DNA of 64,000 bases from Bacillus_I endophytica_A (GCF_026790145.1 NZ_JALAMS010000001.1:248001-312000), one strand, 5' to 3'; positions 52,510 through 61,493 are shown, numbered from the stretch's first letter. Translations and numbers: made by a program. Notes: a model not told the origin generated them from the sequence alone.

Positions 52510-53418
52510 CTATTCTACTCGAATAATGGTTAAGGTAGCTCCGGCTCCGCCAGCGATTAAAGTTGCGAGACCTACAAGCCCAAAAAATTGAAGAGAAATA
52601 GTACTACCTGCATCAAGTGGTACGATTACATCATTGTTGAAGCTGGTGAGACCAACTACTGGAGCAATAGTCGAAGGAAGATTTCCTGCACCGTTTATAA
52701 CAAGTCTAGTGCTTACTAATAAAGCAGCTGTAATATTGATTTGGTACGTGATATAGTAACGTCCTGTTGTAGGGACAGTAAATACAGTATTTCCAGCATT
52801 GGCAGTAATCCCGCCACCAATGTCCTGTATAGGAAGCGCAATGTTTGTTCCGCCTAAAACAACAGCATATACTGATCCACCTGTGTCAACAGCATTTAGA
52901 GAAGTAGCTGTAACGGCTGTTCCAGTAGCACCTGTTGATCCAGTGAAGCCCGTAAGCCCTGTTGGCCCAGTAACGCCCGTCGCGCCTGTAAGTCCCGTTG
53001 GCCCAGTAGCACCCGTGACACCGTCAAGTCCTGTTGGCCCAGTAACCCCGGTGATACCCGTAAGTCCCGTTGGTCCAGTAACGCCTGTGACACCGTCAAG
53101 TCCCGTTGGTCCAGTAACGCCTGTGACACCGTCAAGTCCTGTTGGTCCAGTAGCACCCGTGACACCGTCAAGTCCCGTTGGTCCAGTAACGCCTGTGACG
53201 CCTGTGAGTCGTTGGTCCAGTAACACCCGTGGCGCCAGCAGCGGCTAAAAGCGTATAGTCTGGTGACGTATCCGGTGTGCCCATAGGCGCTGCAATATCA
53301 GTGATATAAAGACTACCGTTATAGGTAACGACTTGCCCAGCAGGATAAGAAGGAGCTGCCGCTGGATCGAAAGGAACGACGCCGTCAAGTCCAATGCCCG
53401 TCGCGCCCGTAAGCCCTG
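52510..53418 (-). pseudogene. collagen-like protein, 3' part (frameshifted)
   Basis: Continuation of the collagen-like gene after two apparent frameshifts. The segment 53227-53418 encodes a third copy of the module GIGLDGVVPFDPAAAPSYPA...TSPDYTLLAAAGATG. From 53226 down follow about 24 Gly-x-Thr/Val triplets (GVTGPTGLDGVTGATGPTG type), then a C-terminal domain of about 135 residues starting TAVTATSLNAVDTGGSVYAV and ending ATLTIIRVE, a BclA-C-like trimeric beta domain. Near 53210 two bases are missing compared with the repeated GGACCAACGGGACT unit. Near 53450 the reading frame also changes. Both lie in highly repetitive DNA. The product would coat the spore or exosporium surface. Confidence 0.8.
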
Positions 53419-54054
53419 TCAGTCCAGTAACGCCCGTGACACCCGCAAGTCCAGTCCCGTTGGTCCTGTAATGCCCGTCGCGCCGGCAGCAGCTAAAAGC
53501 GTATAGTCTGGCGATGTATTCGGTGTACCTGTAGGCGCTGCGACATCTGAAATATAAAGACTGCCATTATAAGTAACAACTTGCCCTGCTGGGTAGAAAG
53601 GCGCGCCAGCTACACTAAAAGGAATAACGCCGTCAAGACCAATACCTGTAGCCCCTGTCGGTCCAAGTGCACCGGTATTCCCTGTTGGCCCATCCGTACC
53701 AGCTGAGGCAAGGAGCGTATAGTCTGAGGAAGTACTTGGTACACCGCTTGGTGAAGCAGTATCAGTAATATAAAGACTTCCCATATAAGTAACAATTTGT
53801 CCTGATGGATAGAAGGTTGCTTCAGCCGGATCGAAAGGGACTACATCTTGTAGCCCAATCCCTTGAGGGCCTTGAGGTCCCCTAGACCCTGGTGGCCCAG
53901 CCTCTCCTAGAGGTCCTCTAGGTCCTCTAGGCCCTGGTACTCCACTGACATCCTCACATCTAGACTTACATTTATCTTTACCCCTTTGATTTCTTGGTTT
54001 GTAACATCCACAAAATTCTTTTCTTCGTCTACAATTGTTGCAGCGAAATTCCAT
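53419..54054 (-). CDS. collagen-like spore-surface type protein, 5' part
   Basis: The start is at ATG 54054 behind GGAGGTGAAT. A Cys-rich head (MEFRCNNCRRRKEFCGCYKP) precedes a true collagen-like block (GVPGPRGPRGPLGEAGPPGS) and then two copies of a module of about 50 residues with PF.PAEATFYPSGQIVTY.GSLYITD and TSSDYTLLASAGTDG. After the second module the frame runs into a stop at 53419, with the nonsense tail LRVSRALLD. The next module and repeats continue in other frames. The head with CxxC pairs is unlike the usual BclA targeting leader. Confidence 0.8.
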   Translation of the reverse strand: MEFRCNNCRRRKEFCGCYKPRNQRGKDKCKSRCEDVSGVPGPRGPRGPLGEAGPPGSRGPQGPQGIGLQDVVPFDPAEATFYPSGQIVTYMGSLYITDTASPSGVPSTSSDYTLLASAGTDGPTGNTGALGPTGATGIGLDGVIPFSVAGAPFYPAGQVVTYNGSLYISDVAAPTGTPNTSPDYTLLAAAGATGITGPTGLDLRVSRALLD

Positions 54055-54295
54055 ATATTCACCTCCAACAACATCGTATTCAAAGAACGTTAGAGGGTGT
54101 GTAAAAAAATGTATTTTATGAAATTCCATATTGTTGAGTTTTTAGTTGAGAGGTGAATTATGTAAGGAAAAAGAGAAGTAGTTAGAATAGTGGATATATA
54201 AGATGCAAAATTTCCTTTTCATCCAAACATTACATAGTATTGAGGATAGGAGAGAAAGACATATTAAAGGTATAGAAACAAAGGAGGTGAAAAAC

Positions 54296-54499
54296 ATGGC
54301 AAACAACAACAACAGCAGCAACAAACTTGTTGTAGCAGGTGCTGAACAAGCAATCGACCAAATGAAGTATGAAATTGCTAGCGAATTTGGTGTGCAACTT
54401 GGAGCTGATACTACTGCTCGTGCTAACGGATCTGTAGGTGGAGAGATCACAAAGCGTTTAGTTGCTACTGCTCAATCACAATTAGCTGGTCATAAATAA
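54296..54499 (+). CDS. alpha/beta-type small acid-soluble spore protein
   Basis: A 67-residue SASP that coats DNA in dormant spores. The germination-protease site region KYEIASEFGV and the second signature GSVGGEITKRLVATAQ are typical. A perfect AAAGGAGGTGAAAAAC site sets the ATG at 54296. This gene shows that the organism forms endospores; transcription by sigma-G in the forespore is expected, but I did not match a sigma-G promoter with confidence. Confidence 0.95.
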   Translation: MANNNNSSNKLVVAGAEQAIDQMKYEIASEFGVQLGADTTARANGSVGGEITKRLVATAQSQLAGHK

Positions 54500-54542
54500 T
54501 ATGATTTGTAACATCGTTACAGAATCAAATATCATGGCTTAG

Positions 54543-54570
54543 GCTACCCGCTTAGCGGGTAGCTTTTATA
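54543..54570 (+). terminator. terminator of the SASP gene
   Basis: GCTACCCGC, TTA loop, GCGGGTAGC, then TTTTATA. Confidence 0.9.
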
Positions 54571-54574
54571 ATGT

Positions 54575-55165
54575 TTAAGAGGAAAAGGTTTGTAACACTG
54601 TCCATTCTTTTTCTAATTTATAGATGTTTTGTTGTTGAACAGGGATTTTATTTTTTTGCAAAACATGCTTTGTAGCATCAGGCGGCGCGTATCCAAAGAG
54701 AGATATGAATGTACTTGTATGCTTATCAGCAAAAACAAAGGTGCTTAAACAGCGATCTCTTTCTGATATGAGAGTGAAAGGAATAAGGCTTTTATCGTGA
54801 TTGTTATGAGCAATAGAAGTAATCATCATATAGTTTGCTCCAACAATACTTGAGCGAGTGTGATGATAGACCCCTTTTACAAATTGACCATTTGAAGACA
54901 AAATAGTTTCTAATTTATCGTATGAAGCTTTTTGCCCGTGCTTATAAAAAATATTATCGTGAACATCATTCATAAAAGATCGATAACTATCAGTGTCCTT
55001 CCATATACCAATAATACAAGCATCTGTTGGTTCTACAATATTCCACCCACCAAATTGACCTAAAAACCCTTCAATATGTGTAAGAGCGCTCCAATGTTTT
55101 TGAGAATAAGAAAAAGCATAGCGTTTATCTTGCTTTACGAAACTGTTTATCACTTTGATTAACAT
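54575..55165 (-). CDS. DUF4937/YdbC-like protein
   Basis: A 196-residue soluble protein. Its first half (MLIKVINSFVKQDKRYAFSY, then HWSALTHIEGFLGQFGGW, WKDTDSYRSFMNDVHDNIFY) fits the dimeric ferredoxin-like DUF4937 family, related to B. subtilis YdbC. The second half repeats a weaker domain (TLISERDRCLSTFVFADKHT). No catalytic residues are evident. The ATG at 55165 lies eight bases behind AAAGGTG; an ATG at 55174 overlaps that site. Confidence 0.7.
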   Translation of the reverse strand: MLIKVINSFVKQDKRYAFSYSQKHWSALTHIEGFLGQFGGWNIVEPTDACIIGIWKDTDSYRSFMNDVHDNIFYKHGQKASYDKLETILSSNGQFVKGVYHHTRSSIVGANYMMITSIAHNNHDKSLIPFTLISERDRCLSTFVFADKHTSTFISLFGYAPPDATKHVLQKNKIPVQQQNIYKLEKEWTVLQTFSS

Positions 55166-55369
55166 TATCATCACCTTTAGATACTTTCTAGATAATAATT
55201 AGGAACTCCTTCTCTTCTATATAGAAAAGTCTAGGATTTATAAACAGGATATAGGAATGATCTAAAATATTTAAAATATACATTAGGAGGAGTTTAATTC
55301 TTAACAATATCTTTTTCTGACCGATATAGAAGTTAGAAATTAGTGCATGTTAAGAAAGGAAAGAACAAT

Positions 55370-56437
55370 ATGAACGATGCTGGGCCTTTTCACGGGCACT
55401 ATAATGTGTGGCTTGTTTTTCTATCATTTGTTATTGCTATGGTTCCAGCCTATGCGTCATTTAGTTTTGCAACCCGACTTAGGTTTCAATCGAAGCAAGG
55501 AAAGCAAATTTGGCTGTTGAGCGGATCTTGTGCACTTGGAATCGGGATTTTGTCAATGCATTTTGTTGGAATGCTTGCTTATTCTCTACCTATAAATATG
55601 CCTTATCATATAGGATATATCATTGTTTCAATTCTTTTTGCAACGGGTGGCTGTTACTTGGCTTTAGCATATATTCATTATGGGAAAAAACCTTTATTTA
55701 CTTTATTATTTGCAACTTTTTTTATGGGTAGTGGTATTGTTCTCATGCATTATATTGGAATGAGTGCGATGGCATCAGTTATAGTGTCATATACTTCCTC
55801 AAAAGTTTTGTTATCTATTTGTATTGCTTTCATAGCATCGTTTATCGCCTTGAGGGTAGCATTTTATACTAACTATAAACTAACATGGAAAGTGAAACTA
55901 ATTTGCGCGGTTTTCATAGCAATAGCCATTACAGGGATGCATTATATGGGAATGAACGCGGCTCAGTTTTATCCGAAAGAAGTGGATACAGAGGTGGGCT
56001 CATATATCAATCCTGCTTTCTTTTCAGTTGTTATTGCTATTTTTATTATGACAATGTTTTTAATGATTTTCCTTACTATATATATGGACGAGCGGACTAA
56101 ACACCAGCATACTCTTCAACAAGCTATTTTTCATTCTTCAACAGAAGCTATTTTCATTACGAATGAGGAAGGAAACATACTTGGTATAAATGAAAAAGGT
56201 GAAGAGTTTTTTCATATAAAAAAACAAGAAGTAAGTGGTGAACCTATTACTAATTTTTTGTCTTTTTTAACAAAGGTCTCATCCTCTCCTCAAGATCAAA
56301 TTTATAGCACTGTATTTATTAACGATAAACAATATCGAATTTGCGTTAACATCACGAAAGCAACTTTTGAATTTATGGAGCAGTATATTATTTCAGTAAG
56401 AGATGTAACCGAAGAACATTTACAAAAAAACAGTTAG
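55370..56437 (+). CDS. ykoW: YkoW-like cyclic-di-GMP protein, 5' part (MHYT and PAS), frameshifted
   Basis: 355 residues. Seven helices carry three MHYT repeats: GILSMHFVGMLAYS, GIVLMHYIGMSAMA and GMHYMGMNAAQF, thought to sense copper or a gas. A PAS domain starts near 255 (HSSTEAIFITNEEGNILGIN). The frame ends at QKNS because a run of seven A at 56424-56430 shifts it; eight A would continue KKQLEEATNRYRSLFDVS in the next segment. B. subtilis YkoW has MHYT-PAS-GGDEF-EAL in one chain of about 800 residues, so the two segments are one gene. The ATG at 55370 follows AAGAAAGGAAAG. Confidence 0.82.
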   Translation: MNDAGPFHGHYNVWLVFLSFVIAMVPAYASFSFATRLRFQSKQGKQIWLLSGSCALGIGILSMHFVGMLAYSLPINMPYHIGYIIVSILFATGGCYLALAYIHYGKKPLFTLLFATFFMGSGIVLMHYIGMSAMASVIVSYTSSKVLLSICIAFIASFIALRVAFYTNYKLTWKVKLICAVFIAIAITGMHYMGMNAAQFYPKEVDTEVGSYINPAFFSVVIAIFIMTMFLMIFLTIYMDERTKHQHTLQQAIFHSSTEAIFITNEEGNILGINEKGEEFFHIKKQEVSGEPITNFLSFLTKVSSSPQDQIYSTVFINDKQYRICVNITKATFEFMEQYIISVRDVTEEHLQKNS

Positions 56438-57933
56438 AAGAAGCAACGAATAGATATCGCAGTCTTTTCGATGTTTCTCCGCTTTCAATTGTTCTTCATA
56501 AGGGAGAGGAATTTATCTCTGTTAATGCTCGGTTCTTAAAAATGTTGCACTTTGAACATGAGAAAGAAATTGTCGGACGGAATATTACAGAATTTATAGA
56601 TAAAAATCAGCGTCAACATATTAAAAATCGAATTGATCAATTTATGAAATTAGAAGACGAGGATAGCTTTTTTATAGATGAAGTGAAAGTGAAAACGAAC
56701 CAGAATCATCACCTTTCAGTTCAAGCAACGTCGATTGTGATTATTATGAATGGGGAAAATTATATTCAAACAATTACTCATGATGTAACGGAAAATCATC
56801 GTGCTAAAGAGACACTTCAGTACTTGAACTCTCATGACAGTTTAACAGATCTACCAAATAGAACACTTTTTCATCAAATTGTTAAGCAAGATTTATGGAA
56901 AGTGCAACAAGAAAATAAACAAGCTTTTATGCTCTCAATTGATATTGATCGCTTCAAGCAAATTAACGATGCTATTGGTCATCATGGTGGAGATCAGGCA
57001 TTAATTGAAGCAATAAGAAGAATAAAGAGCTGCTTGGGTAGCAATGATACGCTTTCTCGAATGGGGGGAGATGAGTTTATGCTGTATTCCTCACAAGCGA
57101 AAGAAGAAGTATTTCAGTTAGCAGATCGCCTTTTAGAGGTATTTGTACAACCATTCATTGTTAATAAGTACAAATTGTATCACAGTATTAGTATTGGAAT
57201 AAGTGAGTTCCAAGAAGATGGAGTTACAGTCGAAACGCTAGTACGAAACGCAGATCTTGCAATGAACGAGGTAAAGAAGTTAGGGCGAAACGGTTGGAAA
57301 TGCTACGAGCCCCTTATGAAGACATATGTAAATAGAAGAATGGAAATTGAAGATGGGCTTAGACAAGCGTTAAAAAGAAACGAGTTTGTGCTTCATTATC
57401 AGCCGAAAGTGAACATTATAAAGGGAGAAATCGTAGGAGTGGAAGCCCTTATTCGCTGGAATCATCCTGAAACGGGATTTTTATCTCCAGGCGAGTTTAT
57501 TCCTATTGCAGAAGAAAGTGGACTTATTGTGCCAATGACGCAGTGGGTACTCAGAGAAGCGTGTTCTCAAGGAGTACGTTGGAAGGAAGAAGGTTTTTCT
57601 TCTTTAAAGATTAGCGTTAATATTGATGATTTCGGAGCAGGATATTCATCCTTTAGTTATTTAAAAAGACTTCCTATTCATACGTTAAAGATTGACCGTT
57701 CTTTTATTCAAAATCTTTATACAGATTCAAGAGAGGCAGCTATTGTGAGTTCTATTATTTCACTTGCTAAAAGTCTTGATCTATCCATTGTTGCAGAAGG
57801 AGTCGAGGAAAGAGACCAAGCTCTTATTTTACATCAGGAGAGATGTGATGAAATTCAAGGGTACTATTTTTCACGTCCTATCCTCCCTGATGAATTGAAG
57901 AAAGTATCTGGTGATATGTGGGAAAAAGATTAA
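56431..57933 (+). pseudogene. ykoW: YkoW-like protein, 3' part (PAS, GGDEF, damaged EAL)
   Basis: Continuation of the same gene; alone it could start at ATG 56542. It has a second PAS domain, then a diguanylate cyclase domain with SIDIDRFKQINDAIGH and intact RMGGDEFML near 57065, so synthesis of cyclic di-GMP is possible. The EAL domain begins normally (HYQPKVNI, GVEALIRWNHPETGFLSPGE, where the usual first motif EALIRW is present) but jumps from KISVN straight to IDDFGAGYSSF at about 57624. Roughly 65-70 residues that hold the ELTES metal ligand are absent in frame, so phosphodiesterase activity is unlikely. Confidence 0.8.
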
Positions 57934-58124
57934 AGATTGCCAAAAAGAAAATGTTTCTTCACTTAGCTTATAGGTCCTAATGCTTCATATGTTTATCACT
58001 AAGAGAGGCAAAAACATCTGTAGTCTTAGTTAGAAAGATTTAGTTTATAACAAGCAATCTGCGCATCTATGCGAAGAAATATTTTCATAGTAAGAAATAA
58101 TATCGGAAGAAGTATGAAGATTTA
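57934..58124. other. non-coding stretch after the YkoW-like gene
   Basis: No open frame with a ribosome site. AT-rich, with a small CTGCGCATCTATGCG hairpin near 58060 but no known element. Confidence 0.5.
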
Positions 58125-58163
58125 AAAAAGGGAGTTCTCCATCAAGGAGGAGCTCCCTTTTTC
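58125..58163 (+). terminator. terminator upstream of the hasA region
   Basis: AAAAAGGGAGTTCTCC pairs with GGAGGAGCTCCCTTTTT with one bulge, then CTATG. It shields hasA from upstream transcripts. Confidence 0.8.
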
Positions 58164-58250
58164 TATGTGCTACAAGGAAAAGAAAGCTCTTAGAAAAATA
58201 AACAAAGTTCTTTATATGATGTATTTTTATATAATGATTAATCTTTTTTT

Positions 58251-58288
58251 GTGGTTAAGAGAGGAAAAAATATTCCTTTTTTAACCAC
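58251..58288 (+). promoter_or_regulatory. 16-bp hairpin/operator upstream of hasA
   Basis: GTGGTTAAGAGAGGAA (58251-58266) pairs with TTCCTTTTTTAACCAC (58273-58288) over all 16 positions, two as G-T. No T run follows in either direction, so it is not a terminator. It ends 45 bases before the likely -35 box and could be an operator for a dimeric regulator. Confidence 0.5.
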
Positions 58289-58333
58289 CCATTCCAAAGG
58301 AAATTATGGGAATAATTACGTTCGTTTGTCTCG

Positions 58334-58360
58334 TTGACTATTTTTATCTCAGTATAATAT
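58334..58360 (+). promoter_or_regulatory. probable hasA promoter
   Basis: TTGACT (58334-58339) with TAATAT (58355-58360) at a 15-base spacer; a perfect TATAAT at 58353 is too close at 13. It would start an RNA about 75 bases before the hasA start. Confidence 0.45.
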
Positions 58361-58442
58361 ATTGTTAGACATGAAAGTTGAGACCAAAACAGAGAAGTTT
58401 ACTTTGTTTTGTGTACAAGCTTGTAAAGAGGAGGTTAAAGAC

Positions 58443-59741
58443 GTGGATGTACAACCTTTAAAAAAAGAAAAAACGTTCAATTCTAATCGTGATACATATG
58501 CGCAAAAAACGATTGTAGTGGCGTTATTTATTGGGCTTGTGTGTGTATTGTTCTATGTAAATGCCACAATCAAAGGAGGATTCAACATTTTCCTTGGCAT
58601 ATATGGGAGCATTATGGTTACATATATGGTTGGAAAAATGGCGCTCTCTTTTTGGTACAATCCTAAAAAAGAAGAACCAATTGAGCAAAAAGTCTCGGCA
58701 ATTATCCCCTGCTATAATGAGAGTCCAGAGTCAGTTATGGCTACTGTAGATAGTCTTCTTAAACAGGATTATCCAATTGAAGAAATTATGATTATTGATG
58801 ATGGAAGTAAAGATATATCTGCTTATAAAGCAATGGTGGATTTCAAGAAAGAATATGAGAAAACAGCTCATAATACAGCTCTTATTGTTCATCGTCTAGA
58901 GAAGAATCAAGGAAAGCGCCATGCCCAAATTTGGGGATTTAAAAGGGCTAAAGGAAATATTATTGCAACAGTAGATTCTGATGCATATCTTTTTCCTGAT
59001 GCTATTCGTGAACTTATTAAACCTTTCAACGACGAAAAAGTAATGGCCACAACAGGTCACGTAGGAGCTCGAAACCGAGAAGGTAGTTTGTTTACAAGGC
59101 TAATAGATATGCGTTATGACAATGCTTTTCGTGTTGAGCGATCAGCGCAGTCTGTTACAGGGAATATTTTAGTATGTAGCGGGTGTTTTAGTGCTTACCG
59201 TACAGAAGTGATTTTAGAAAACATTGAACATTATGAAAATCAAATGTTTTTAGGGGAACCTGTTCAGTTTGGAGATGATCGCTGTCTTACAAACTACGCC
59301 ATCTTAAAAGGAAAGACTATTTATCAATCAACAGCACGCTGTATTACAGATGTACCATCAACACTTAGACAATTTATTAAGCAACAAGTAAGGTGGAACA
59401 AATCCTTTTTTAGAGAAAGTCTTATTGCATTAAAGATCGGTTTTAAAAAACCACGAACATTAATTTGGGTTCTTCTTGAACTTATTATGTGGTTTATGTT
59501 TGGTTTTGTCATTATTGGAAGCATTATTATTAAATCCGCCACAATGGGCTATATTTTGTTAGTTTATTATCTTTTCTACCTAAGCTTGTCGGCTTATGCA
59601 AGAAACGTTTTCTATGTTTTACGCTATCCACATATCTTTTTGTTAGCACCAATATATGGGTTAATTCATATTTGCATTTTATATCCACTTCGACTTTATG
59701 CTTTAGCAACAATTAAGTCAAATGGTTGGGGAACAAGATGA
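58443..59741 (+). CDS. hasA: hyaluronan-synthase-like processive glycosyltransferase
   Basis: A 432-residue membrane GT2 enzyme closely resembling Streptococcus HasA (about 420 residues). Two N-terminal helices, then IIPCYNESPES, DDGSKD, KNQGKRHAQIWGF, the metal-binding ATVDSDAYLFPD, VTGNILVCSGCFSAYR, GDDRCLTNYA, the acceptor motif QQVRWNKSFFRES, four more helices and the C-terminal WGTR of streptococcal HasA. It joins UDP-sugars and extrudes the chain. I chose the GTG at 58443 because AGAGGAGG precedes it; a TTG at 58362 would add 27 odd residues. It is followed by a nucleotide-sugar dehydrogenase and, further on, a UDP-glucose pyrophosphorylase. Hyaluronan is the likely but unproven product. 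Confidence 0.87.
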   Translation: MDVQPLKKEKTFNSNRDTYAQKTIVVALFIGLVCVLFYVNATIKGGFNIFLGIYGSIMVTYMVGKMALSFWYNPKKEEPIEQKVSAIIPCYNESPESVMATVDSLLKQDYPIEEIMIIDDGSKDISAYKAMVDFKKEYEKTAHNTALIVHRLEKNQGKRHAQIWGFKRAKGNIIATVDSDAYLFPDAIRELIKPFNDEKVMATTGHVGARNREGSLFTRLIDMRYDNAFRVERSAQSVTGNILVCSGCFSAYRTEVILENIEHYENQMFLGEPVQFGDDRCLTNYAILKGKTIYQSTARCITDVPSTLRQFIKQQVRWNKSFFRESLIALKIGFKKPRTLIWVLLELIMWFMFGFVIIGSIIIKSATMGYILLVYYLFYLSLSAYARNVFYVLRYPHIFLLAPIYGLIHICILYPLRLYALATIKSNGWGTR

Positions 59742-59757
59742 AAAAGGAGGGCTTTTT

Positions 59758-61107
59758 ATGGCTACAACTGAAAAGATGCTTTCTACACTAAGTGAGAAAG
59801 CTCAAAATCATCATTACAAGCAATTATGGCAGAAAATTCAGTCTAAGGAAGCGAAGATTGGTATATTGGGACTTGGATATGTTGGTTTGCCAAATGCAGT
59901 AGAGAAAGCTGAGAACGGTTATTCTGTTATCGGATTTGATTTAGATGAAATCAAAGTAGAGAAAGTAAACAGAGGGATAAGTTATATTAATGATGTAACT
60001 CAGGAGGAACTTCAAAAAGTTGTACAGCACCGCTATTTGCAAGCTACCGATGATTTTTCTCAATTAAAAGAAGTGGACGTTGTTCATATTTGTGTTCCAA
60101 CTCCTATTGATAAATATAAGCAGCCTGATTTAACATATGTAGAAAGTTCATCACTTTCTATTGCTTCACATGTTTCAAAAGGTACGCTTGTTATTTTAGA
60201 AAGTACAACATATCCGGCGACAACGAGAGAATACGTTGTAAAAGCTCTTGAGGAAAAAGGCTTCCTCGTTGGGGAAGATGTATTTGTAGCATATTCTCCA
60301 GAACGTATTGATCCAGCAAATACATCCTTTAATGTTAAAAACACACCTCGTATTGTAGGGGGAGTAACAGAGAAATGCACAAAACTCGCCTTAGAAGTAC
60401 TTGGAGGAGAAGTGAGGGCTGTGTCTTCTCCAGAGGTTGCGGAAATGTCGAAGGTATTTGAAAACACATTTAGATATGTGAATATTGCACTTGCTAACGA
60501 GTTAGCTCTTGTATGTGAGCGAATGGGAATTGATGTATGGGAAGTAATTAATGCAGCAGCTACAAAACCGTATGGGTTTATGCCTTTTTATCCAACAGCA
60601 GGCGTTGGAGGTCATTGTATCCCTGTTGATCCGCATTACTTGTCTTTTAAATCAAAGGAATATGGTTTTAATACAAGGATGATTGATTTAGCAAATGAAG
60701 TAAATGGCAGCATGATTCATTATACTGTACGACGCATTCTTGAAATCTTAAACAATGAAAATAAATTTCTAAAAGACAGCAATATTGTTATACTAGGTGC
60801 TTCTTATAAGAAGAATATAGGAGATGCACGAGAATCAGCTGTTTATATGTTATACGAAGAATTAAGTACATTAGCAGCAAATGTAAGCATTCAAGATAAT
60901 CATGTTGAATCTATAAAGATAAATGATAGAGTAGTTGAAGTAGAAAATGTTAATTATGAAAAAATTAAACAAGGAGATCTTGTTATTATTTTAACAGATC
61001 ACGATGATGTTGATTATGAACGAGTTGAGAAGAATGCTCAGATTATTTTTGATACGAAAAACGTGTATCAATCTAAAAAGAACAATAAAACCTATTATAA
61101 ATTGTAA
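59758..61107 (+). CDS. nucleotide-sugar dehydrogenase, WbpA-type signature
   Basis: A 449-residue NAD-dependent enzyme that oxidises a UDP-sugar to its uronic acid. A Rossmann fold (IGILGLGYVGLPNAVEKAEN near 32), VPTPIDKYKQPD, ESTTYPATTREYV, and the catalytic Cys in AGVGGHCIPVDPHYLSFKSK near 287 are clear. GGHCIPVDPHYL marks the UDP-N-acetylhexosamine (WbpA/WecC-like) branch; UDP-glucose dehydrogenases such as TuaD and HasB usually have GGSCFPKD. Whether it makes UDP-GlcA for hyaluronan or an N-acetylated uronic acid is open. It starts 17 bases after hasA behind AAAGGAGGG. Confidence 0.87.
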   Translation: MATTEKMLSTLSEKAQNHHYKQLWQKIQSKEAKIGILGLGYVGLPNAVEKAENGYSVIGFDLDEIKVEKVNRGISYINDVTQEELQKVVQHRYLQATDDFSQLKEVDVVHICVPTPIDKYKQPDLTYVESSSLSIASHVSKGTLVILESTTYPATTREYVVKALEEKGFLVGEDVFVAYSPERIDPANTSFNVKNTPRIVGGVTEKCTKLALEVLGGEVRAVSSPEVAEMSKVFENTFRYVNIALANELALVCERMGIDVWEVINAAATKPYGFMPFYPTAGVGGHCIPVDPHYLSFKSKEYGFNTRMIDLANEVNGSMIHYTVRRILEILNNENKFLKDSNIVILGASYKKNIGDARESAVYMLYEELSTLAANVSIQDNHVESIKINDRVVEVENVNYEKIKQGDLVIILTDHDDVDYERVEKNAQIIFDTKNVYQSKKNNKTYYKL

Positions 61108-61137
61108 AAAGTCGAGTTGAAAAACTCGACTTTTCTT
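61106..61137 (+). terminator. terminator of the hasA operon
   Basis: AAAAAGTCGAGTT pairs with AACTCGACTTTT around GAAA, then CTTG. Confidence 0.88.
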
Positions 61138-61454
61138 GTTCAATATGTAACAAAACCTTAGCATTCAGTTCTTTATGCCTAGTTATTCGAAAGTGTTTTT
61201 ATGGATCTTATTTACTCATTATGGTAAAAAAGAATCTTTTTTCCTATCCCGTATTTATTCCTTATCCTATATTATAGTGATAGTAACTTGCAATTGTAGG
61301 AACTTAACGAGATTTAGAAAATGGGGCTCATGTACTAAGAATATGGATAATAAATGATTAGTAAGCAAACTTTGTTAAAAAATAGAGAAGCTCGTAGAAA
61401 TGAAATTCTTGTCGATAAATATCACAAAGAAAATCAATTTCAGAATTCGATATA
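61138..61454. other. non-coding stretch between hasA operon and VanZ-like gene
   Basis: No supported gene. Two short plus-strand frames (61175-61357 and 61354-61455) lack ribosome sites. No repeat or strong hairpin apart from the flanking terminators. Confidence 0.5.
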
Positions 61455-61493
61455 AGCAAAAGGCTGCTAAGACATTTCTAGCAGTCTTTTGCT
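61455..61493 (-). terminator. terminator of the VanZ-like gene
   Basis: AGCAAAAGGCTGCTA and TAGCAGTCTTTTGCT pair with one G-T position. It overlaps the stop codon region on the minus strand. Confidence 0.75.

Noticed and set aside
52920..53225. Regular DNA repeats that could suggest a CRISPR array
   Set aside because: The repeats are coding, with 9- and 18-base periodicity from GxT triplets, and there are no unique spacers or cas genes.
52799..53248. Plus-strand frame rich in Pro-Val repeats (PVGPVTPVTPSS type)
   Set aside because: It is the mirror of the Gly-x-Thr collagen-like repeats on the minus strand; no ribosome site.
61175..61357. 60-codon plus-strand frame after the hasA operon
   Set aside because: No ribosome site, odd composition and overlap with an AT-rich spacer.
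61354..61455. 33-codon frame MISKQTLLKNREARRNEILV and onward
   Set aside because: The composition is protein-like but there is no ribosome site, and I know no similar small protein. Could be revisited with comparative data.
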